Shown here: positions 5,817-9,110 of the stretch, piece by piece
Numbering within the stretch: the first letter of the stretch is position 1
Layout: every line of letters begins with the position of its first letter
Source of the DNA: an uncultured Clostridia bacterium
Lineage (GTDB): Bacteria; Bacillota_A; Clostridia; TANB77; CAG-508
DNA: 9,110 bases
Reading direction: 5' to 3'
Assembly (NCBI GenBank): GCA_947624715.1
Contig: CANQLO010000046.1
Span: 1 to 9,110, forward strand
The notes under the pieces: generated by a model
The model's database searches: none
The model's input: only the letters and a program-made list of their open reading frames with translations
Told to the model about the DNA's origin: nothing
Translations under genes and position numbers: made by a program

Positions 5817-5949
5817 TGTCATTTGAGGCTGTTGAAAAAGTCGGATTATGTTAATTTTAGCACGTCAACCATACAGGTTTGCGGGTGCGATTTTTCAAAA
5901 AAACATACTTTTTCAACAGCCTCTGTCATTTTTTTCGTCCACACTGACA
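5817..5949 (-). repeat. Inverted REP-like partner unit, split by the MITE
   Basis: With the 99-bp insertion and one target copy removed, this is a unit starting TGTCA and ending TGACA, with CGTCCACAC where the first unit has GGGGACG on the other strand. Together with 5785-5811 it forms an inverted pair around a few bases, like the BIME arrangement of paired REP elements. The match between the two units is imperfect in the centre, so the partner is a diverged copy. It ends six bases before the stop codon of the YwaF-like gene. Confidence 0.55.
5825..5923. mobile_element. 99-bp MITE-like element with 17-bp TIRs and 8-bp target duplication
   Basis: Terminal inverted repeats GAGGCTGTTGAAAAAGT (5825-5841) and its exact complement (5907-5923) flank 65 bases with no coding capacity. 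The element is bordered on both sides by TGTCATTT (5817-5824 and 5924-5931), a perfect 8-bp target site duplication. This is the full signature of a non-autonomous transposon mobilised in trans. Several IS families make 8-bp duplications, and the GGCTGTTGAAAAA-type end is reminiscent of the ends of some common Gram-positive insertion sequences, but I cannot assign a family. No matching transposase is in the window. On either strand the transcript would fold into a strong hairpin, so it may also separate the converging sortase and YwaF-like genes. Confidence 0.85.
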
Positions 5950-5955
5950 CATATT

Positions 5956-7182
5956 TTATCTTTTTTTTAGGTTAAGAAAAATTAAAATTACCATTATAAT
6001 TAAATTTATTATCAATATCACTCCTAGTACATATTTAAGAATCTTATTTACTTTTTGTTTTATGACTACCATTTTTATATTTGCTTGTGAATTAACTGTT
6101 CTATATACATTTCCTGTTTTCTTGAATTTTACTTTTAATTCAATTAATCCCTTGCTTACCTCTACTTTATCTTCTCCTACTATACTGTCTAACCTTCTTT
6201 GTATCTGCTCTTGTGCAAATTCAGTTGATTTGTTTTCTATACTACTTAGCAAAACTGCTAAATTAACTTTTTCTTCTTCTTCACTTATTTTTGGTTTTCT
6301 TCTACTTATTGCACATATTGTTACTAACAATGATATTATTAATATGTTTATTATCGTTATTATCATTAACTTCTTTTTTAAATTTTTATTTTCTTTTATT
6401 AATACCTTTGCTATATTTTTATATAATACTGGTATCATAAATATTAAAAACAATAATACAAAAAATATAATTATATATATGAAGAAAAAATATTTTCCTC
6501 CTAAGTTTCCTGGTAACATATTATTTTCTAAATAGAAATAATTTGCTTTATACTTTACAAATACTACTTTATTCAAAAATGTTGCCCAACATAGCATTAT
6601 TAACATTGTTACAATTACCTGCCATATATTTTTTGCCTCTAACTTAAATTCTCCAAGTCCCATCAAGGCTATTGGTATTACAAATAACATTGTATGTGCC
6701 CATATACCTTCTAAAGCATAAAAGCTTATAAACCTACTGTCAAAATAATCATTTATCAAAAATGTCATTATTCCACCCATCATTGATAAAACACATACTG
6801 GCGTTCTTATTTTTTTCCAATTACACAATATTGTTAAAGGCAACAAATATATTAATATGGTACACATCTGTCCAGGAATTAAATCTCTTCCATGTGGTAA
6901 TGAGTTTCCTACTATAGTTTTTATAATCTGTAATACTATTCTTATTGTTAATACCACTGTTACTATTGCTTTAACAAGTTTCTTTCCTTTTACTTTATCT
7001 TTTTTACAAAATTGGTATAAAATAATTGCTATAATTATTATTGTTGCAATCCAAAATATATGTCTTCCATCTTGAAATGTTCCATAGCCTAAGTTATCAT
7101 TGTATTCATGCATTTCATCATTTTCTACTTTATAAAATCCAAAGAATTTATTTATAAAATTTACTACATCTGTTATAAACAC
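5956..7182 (-). CDS. YwaF/TMEM164-like polytopic membrane protein with C-terminal extension
   Basis: The 408-residue product resembles the YwaF (TIGR02206)/TMEM164 integral membrane family in its first 260 residues. About seven hydrophobic segments lie near 42-58, 71-90, 106-122, 128-145, 161-176, 186-208 and 232-254. LPHGRDLIPGQMCTILIYLLP (95-115) and GIWAHTMLFVIP (159-170) fall where the family has its conserved polar and His positions. The family's biochemical role in bacteria is unknown. Beyond the core are an extra membrane segment (272-292), a polar domain of about 90 residues (293-380) that I do not recognise, and a final membrane segment (383-404) ending LNLKKR. The start is GTG, chosen because AAAGGGAG lies seven bases upstream (7190-7197). 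It is 34 bases downstream of the prepilin-leader gene and probably co-transcribed with it. Confidence 0.6.
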   Translation of the reverse strand: MFITDVVNFINKFFGFYKVENDEMHEYNDNLGYGTFQDGRHIFWIATIIIIAIILYQFCKKDKVKGKKLVKAIVTVVLTIRIVLQIIKTIVGNSLPHGRDLIPGQMCTILIYLLPLTILCNWKKIRTPVCVLSMMGGIMTFLINDYFDSRFISFYALEGIWAHTMLFVIPIALMGLGEFKLEAKNIWQVIVTMLIMLCWATFLNKVVFVKYKANYFYLENNMLPGNLGGKYFFFIYIIIFFVLLFLIFMIPVLYKNIAKVLIKENKNLKKKLMIITIINILIISLLVTICAISRRKPKISEEEEKVNLAVLLSSIENKSTEFAQEQIQRRLDSIVGEDKVEVSKGLIELKVKFKKTGNVYRTVNSQANIKMVVIKQKVNKILKYVLGVILIINLIIMVILIFLNLKKR

Positions 7183-7189
7183 TATTCTT

Positions 7190-7197
7190 CTCCCTTT
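7190..7197 (-). promoter_or_regulatory. RBS that decides the GTG start of the YwaF-like gene
   Basis: AAAGGGAG on the minus strand is seven bases before the GTG at 7182-7180. It lies in the 34-base gap behind the upstream stop codon and favours the GTG over any internal ATG; the next in-frame Met is residue 24. Confidence 0.7.
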
Positions 7198-7216
7198 AAT
7201 TTTTTGTATCTATTTA

Positions 7217-8839
7217 TTAATCATATATTTCTACATCATCATAATATGTTTTTATATATTCTTCTATATATTCAATAGTTGAGCCTTCAAAAGATTTTAT
7301 ACTTCTAGGTATTTTGAAAACAATTTCATGAGTATAAAAATAGGCATCAACGTAGCTAGCATATTCAACCGATTTTGGCAAAATTATTTCAGTTAAATTT
7401 TCCGGCATATTACTCGATCTAAATGTATCAAACATATATTTTACTGTATTTGGTATAGTTATTGGTTCAAAATTTATAGTACTTCCATAATAAGTCGCAA
7501 TCATAGATGTTACAGGTTCACCATTAATAGATGTTTTACATGGTTCATTGATTGTTATTTCATTATGAAATTCTATTAAATTTAAGTTCGCATCTTTGAG
7601 AGCCGCATTCCATCCACCCAAGTTGAATCTATATATTATGAATTTATCATCCAAATTTGAAAAATCTATACTAGAAATATCAAATTCTTGGCTCAAATCT
7701 GCTCCTTGTTTGATTGCTTCATCTAATAAATAACTCTCTATTATACCAAGTCCACCGTCATCTAAAAATGGTAAACAATTATAAGTATATGTATAATTTC
7801 CGTCATTAATTAAACATTCTCCAATGTTTGTTACTCCTTTATATACTATTTCTTCTTCAATATTTTCATCTTTAGTTATTTTTATTTGTATATCTCCATT
7901 TTCAGTTGTCACATATCTAAATTTTGCTTTGTATAAATTTTCACCAGTTATTTCTTCTACTTTACCGTCTGGTAATTCAATTTTATATTTTTTACTTTTT
8001 TCTTCCTCTGGTATTACTAATTTAGCTTTTTCTCCATATAACTTATTATATAAAGATAATAAATTTTCATAAGTAATTCCCCAGTTCCCAGCAGGAATTT
8101 TTATCTCTGGTATCATCATTTGATTTTCAGGAATACGAACGCCTTTATAACCACTTATATCTACATTTTTAATTTCTTCTACAAGGTCCTTCCCCACTTC
8201 CTCATAAGCATCATATTCATCTATTCCCAGCTGTTCTAGTATTTCAGAAAAAAATGGTCCTACTCCCATTCTTTCTCTTCTTTGTTTCATATATTCTGTT
8301 TCATTAATTACTTCTTCTCCACCTTGTAAAGCTGACATCTTTGATTCTGTAAATATCAAATCAGCATAGAAATCTGATAAATCAGAAAAACTATATATTG
8401 GTAGACTATATTTACCTAAAAATGAAACTAATAAACTTTTTTCAAGTACAAATTGTTCAAATGATGGACAGTAATATTTTGATTCTACATATACATTTAC
8501 TTTTGTGGTTTTGGTATCTATATCCTTGTATATTGTCCACATACCATCATCTGTTGTTACCGAATCATATTTTGCTCCATCATGTGATTTGTCTATTCCA
8601 TTATTTTCAAAGGCTGCATTTTTATCTTCAGCTAATACATCCTTTATATACTTATCATACCCTTCTAATAAACCTATTTCATTTTTTTGTGATTCTTCTG
8701 TTTTATTTATTGCTGTTTTTGCTTGTTTTAGTAATCCGTTTTCTCCACTAACAAATGCTATTGTTACCCCAGCTAAAATTAACAATATTATTATTGTTAC
8801 TACTAATGCTATTAACGTTATTCCTTTCTCATCTTTCAT
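7217..8839 (-). CDS. Surface protein with prepilin-type leader and LRR-like C-terminus
   Basis: The 540-residue protein begins MKDEKG followed by ITLIALVVTIIILLILAGV, a class III/type IV prepilin-like leader. A prepilin peptidase would cut after Gly6, leaving the hydrophobic helix (7-30) as the assembly or anchoring domain. The usual Glu at position +5 is replaced by Ala, as in many clostridial proteins with this leader. A helical stretch (36-70, KQAKTAINKTEESQKNEIGLL) follows. The middle (about 75-455) is unrecognised and acidic, with Cys at 124, 342, 355 and 434. Residues about 459-526 read like BspA-type leucine-rich repeats: ITIPNTVKYMFDTF, LTEIILPKSVEYA, VFKIPRSIKSF. These usually mediate surface binding. 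An AGGAGG site at 8845-8850 supports the ATG. No pilus assembly genes are nearby, so it is probably a minor pseudopilin or membrane-anchored surface protein rather than a major pilin. Confidence 0.75.
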   Translation of the reverse strand: MKDEKGITLIALVVTIIILLILAGVTIAFVSGENGLLKQAKTAINKTEESQKNEIGLLEGYDKYIKDVLAEDKNAAFENNGIDKSHDGAKYDSVTTDDGMWTIYKDIDTKTTKVNVYVESKYYCPSFEQFVLEKSLLVSFLGKYSLPIYSFSDLSDFYADLIFTESKMSALQGGEEVINETEYMKQRRERMGVGPFFSEILEQLGIDEYDAYEEVGKDLVEEIKNVDISGYKGVRIPENQMMIPEIKIPAGNWGITYENLLSLYNKLYGEKAKLVIPEEEKSKKYKIELPDGKVEEITGENLYKAKFRYVTTENGDIQIKITKDENIEEEIVYKGVTNIGECLINDGNYTYTYNCLPFLDDGGLGIIESYLLDEAIKQGADLSQEFDISSIDFSNLDDKFIIYRFNLGGWNAALKDANLNLIEFHNEITINEPCKTSINGEPVTSMIATYYGSTINFEPITIPNTVKYMFDTFRSSNMPENLTEIILPKSVEYASYVDAYFYTHEIVFKIPRSIKSFEGSTIEYIEEYIKTYYDDVEIYD

Positions 8840-8844
8840 CTTTT

Positions 8845-8850
8845 CCTCCT
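8845..8850 (-). promoter_or_regulatory. RBS of the prepilin-leader gene
   Basis: A perfect AGGAGG on the minus strand, five bases before the ATG at 8839-8837. It fixes the start so that the leader is only six residues, as prepilin leaders of this type require. Confidence 0.85.
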
Positions 8851-8997
8851 TATCTAATACATTTATGAGACTTATTTAAAATAAATTTCAAAAACATGTG
8901 CTTTTTTTTATATTTTATAGAAAAATTAATAACTGATTTTGTTTCATTTCTAACTCTATATTTTAATTTTTTGCTTTTTTATAAAATTTATATATAA
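8851..8997. other. AT-rich upstream region of the prepilin-leader gene
   Basis: This stretch should hold the promoter of the 8839-5956 minus-strand gene pair. TATAAA-type -10 candidates are frequent, for example around 8910-8925 on the minus strand, but none has a good -35 box at 17 bases. I cannot name a promoter. No coding frame is present. Confidence 0.4.
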
Positions 8998-9015
8998 TTT
9001 TTTGCGCGCAAAAAA
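8998..9015. repeat. Perfect 18-bp palindrome with GCGCGC core
   Basis: TTTTTTGCGCGCAAAAAA is exactly self-complementary. The GCGCGC core is unusual in DNA this AT-rich. It directly follows the terminator-like hairpin at 9015-9050 on the minus strand, so its A/T arms overlap the T run of that terminator. A protein-binding site is possible; a hairpin would have almost no loop. Confidence 0.6.
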
Positions 9016-9050
9016 GCCATGCATTTTAGATTCTACTAAAACACATAGCT
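9010..9050 (-). terminator. Rho-independent terminator of a gene beyond the right edge
   Basis: On the minus strand AGCTATGTGTTTTAG (9050-9036) pairs with CTAAAATGCATGGCT (9029-9015) over 15 positions in RNA, three of them G-U pairs, around a six-base loop. Six T residues follow (9015-9010). The G-U pairs only work in the minus-strand transcript, and the T run is on that side, which sets the direction. The gene it serves must lie to the right of the window, so the prepilin-leader gene starts a new unit. Confidence 0.7.
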
Positions 9051-9065
9051 CTTCTTTTTTACTTC

Positions 9066-9108
9066 AAACAAAGCTAAAGCGAAATCAAAGATTTCTCTAG
9101 CTTTGTTT
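9066..9108. terminator. Second hairpin at the right edge
   Basis: Arms aaacaaagcta (9066-9076) and tagctttgttt (9098-9108) pair perfectly, and an inner stem gaaatc/gatttc (9081-9086, 9090-9095) closes on AAA. The plus strand continues in T residues to the window end. No plus-strand gene precedes it, so it may be the first of a double terminator for an off-window minus-strand gene, a bidirectional terminator, or part of a small RNA. Confidence 0.5.
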
Positions 9109-9110
9109 TT

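Noticed and set aside
5613..5975. Plus-strand frame overlapping the sortase 3' end and running through the MITE
   Set aside because: It begins inside the sortase gene in another frame, has no RBS, and its second half is repeat and MITE DNA.
5956..8839. Type IV pilus operon
   Set aside because: Only one protein has a prepilin-like leader. No assembly ATPase, prepilin peptidase, inner-membrane core or second pilin gene is visible.
8398..8879. Plus-strand open frames opposite the prepilin-leader gene
   Set aside because: Hydrophobic low-complexity products, no RBS, fully opposite a gene with a clear leader and AGGAGG site.

Overview
The window comes from a very AT-rich, low-GC Gram-positive bacterium, most likely an uncultured or gut-type member of the Clostridia. 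The evidence is strong AGGAGG-type ribosome binding sites, sigma-A-like TTGACA/TATAAT promoters, TGA used as a stop (sortase gene), a sortase with a cell-wall sorting signal, and a clostridial-style prepilin-like leader. No rRNA, tRNA, CRISPR array or intact transposase for an insertion sequence is visible. The theme is cell surface and envelope: two glycosyltransferases, a wall-anchored surface protein, its sortase, a prepilin-leader surface protein and a polytopic membrane protein.

Layout. At the left edge a promoter and RBS point to a minus-strand gene that begins at 23 and runs off the window. Next is a minus-strand Rpn-family PD-(D/E)XK nuclease gene (160-1050) with a good promoter at 1217-1245. 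The non-coding stretch 1051-1512 holds that promoter, a duplicated 11-bp motif, a long AT-rich hairpin (1305-1366) and two REP-like units (1443-1496). A two-gene minus-strand operon follows: GT4 glycosyltransferase (2321-3328), then GT2 glycosyltransferase (1513-2304). A 375-bp divergent intergenic region leads to plus-strand genes for a sorting-signal surface protein (3704-4819) and a class B-type sortase (4979-5809), separated by a hairpin. The sortase gene converges on a minus-strand pair read from the right: a prepilin-leader protein (7217-8839), then a YwaF/TMEM164-like membrane protein (5956-7182). The right edge (8998-9110) has a GC palindrome and two hairpins that look like terminators for a gene outside the window.

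How the parts work together. The surface protein ends in TPKTG, a hydrophobic segment and a basic tail. This non-LPXTG signal fits the neighbouring class B-type sortase, so the two probably form a dedicated substrate-enzyme pair. The glycosyltransferase pair probably builds part of a surface glycan. The prepilin-leader protein carries C-terminal leucine-rich-like repeats and is probably displayed at the cell surface; its partner membrane protein has an unexplained C-terminal extension.

The most informative non-coding feature is the 146-bp gap between the converging sortase and YwaF-like genes. It has a REP-like palindromic pair built around GGGGACGG. One unit supplies the last codons and stop of the sortase gene. 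The other is split by a 99-bp MITE-like element with perfect 17-bp terminal inverted repeats and an 8-bp target duplication. Related REP-like units lie about 4.3 kb away at the end of the glycosyltransferase operon. I found no clear evidence of a wholly new defence or metabolic system.
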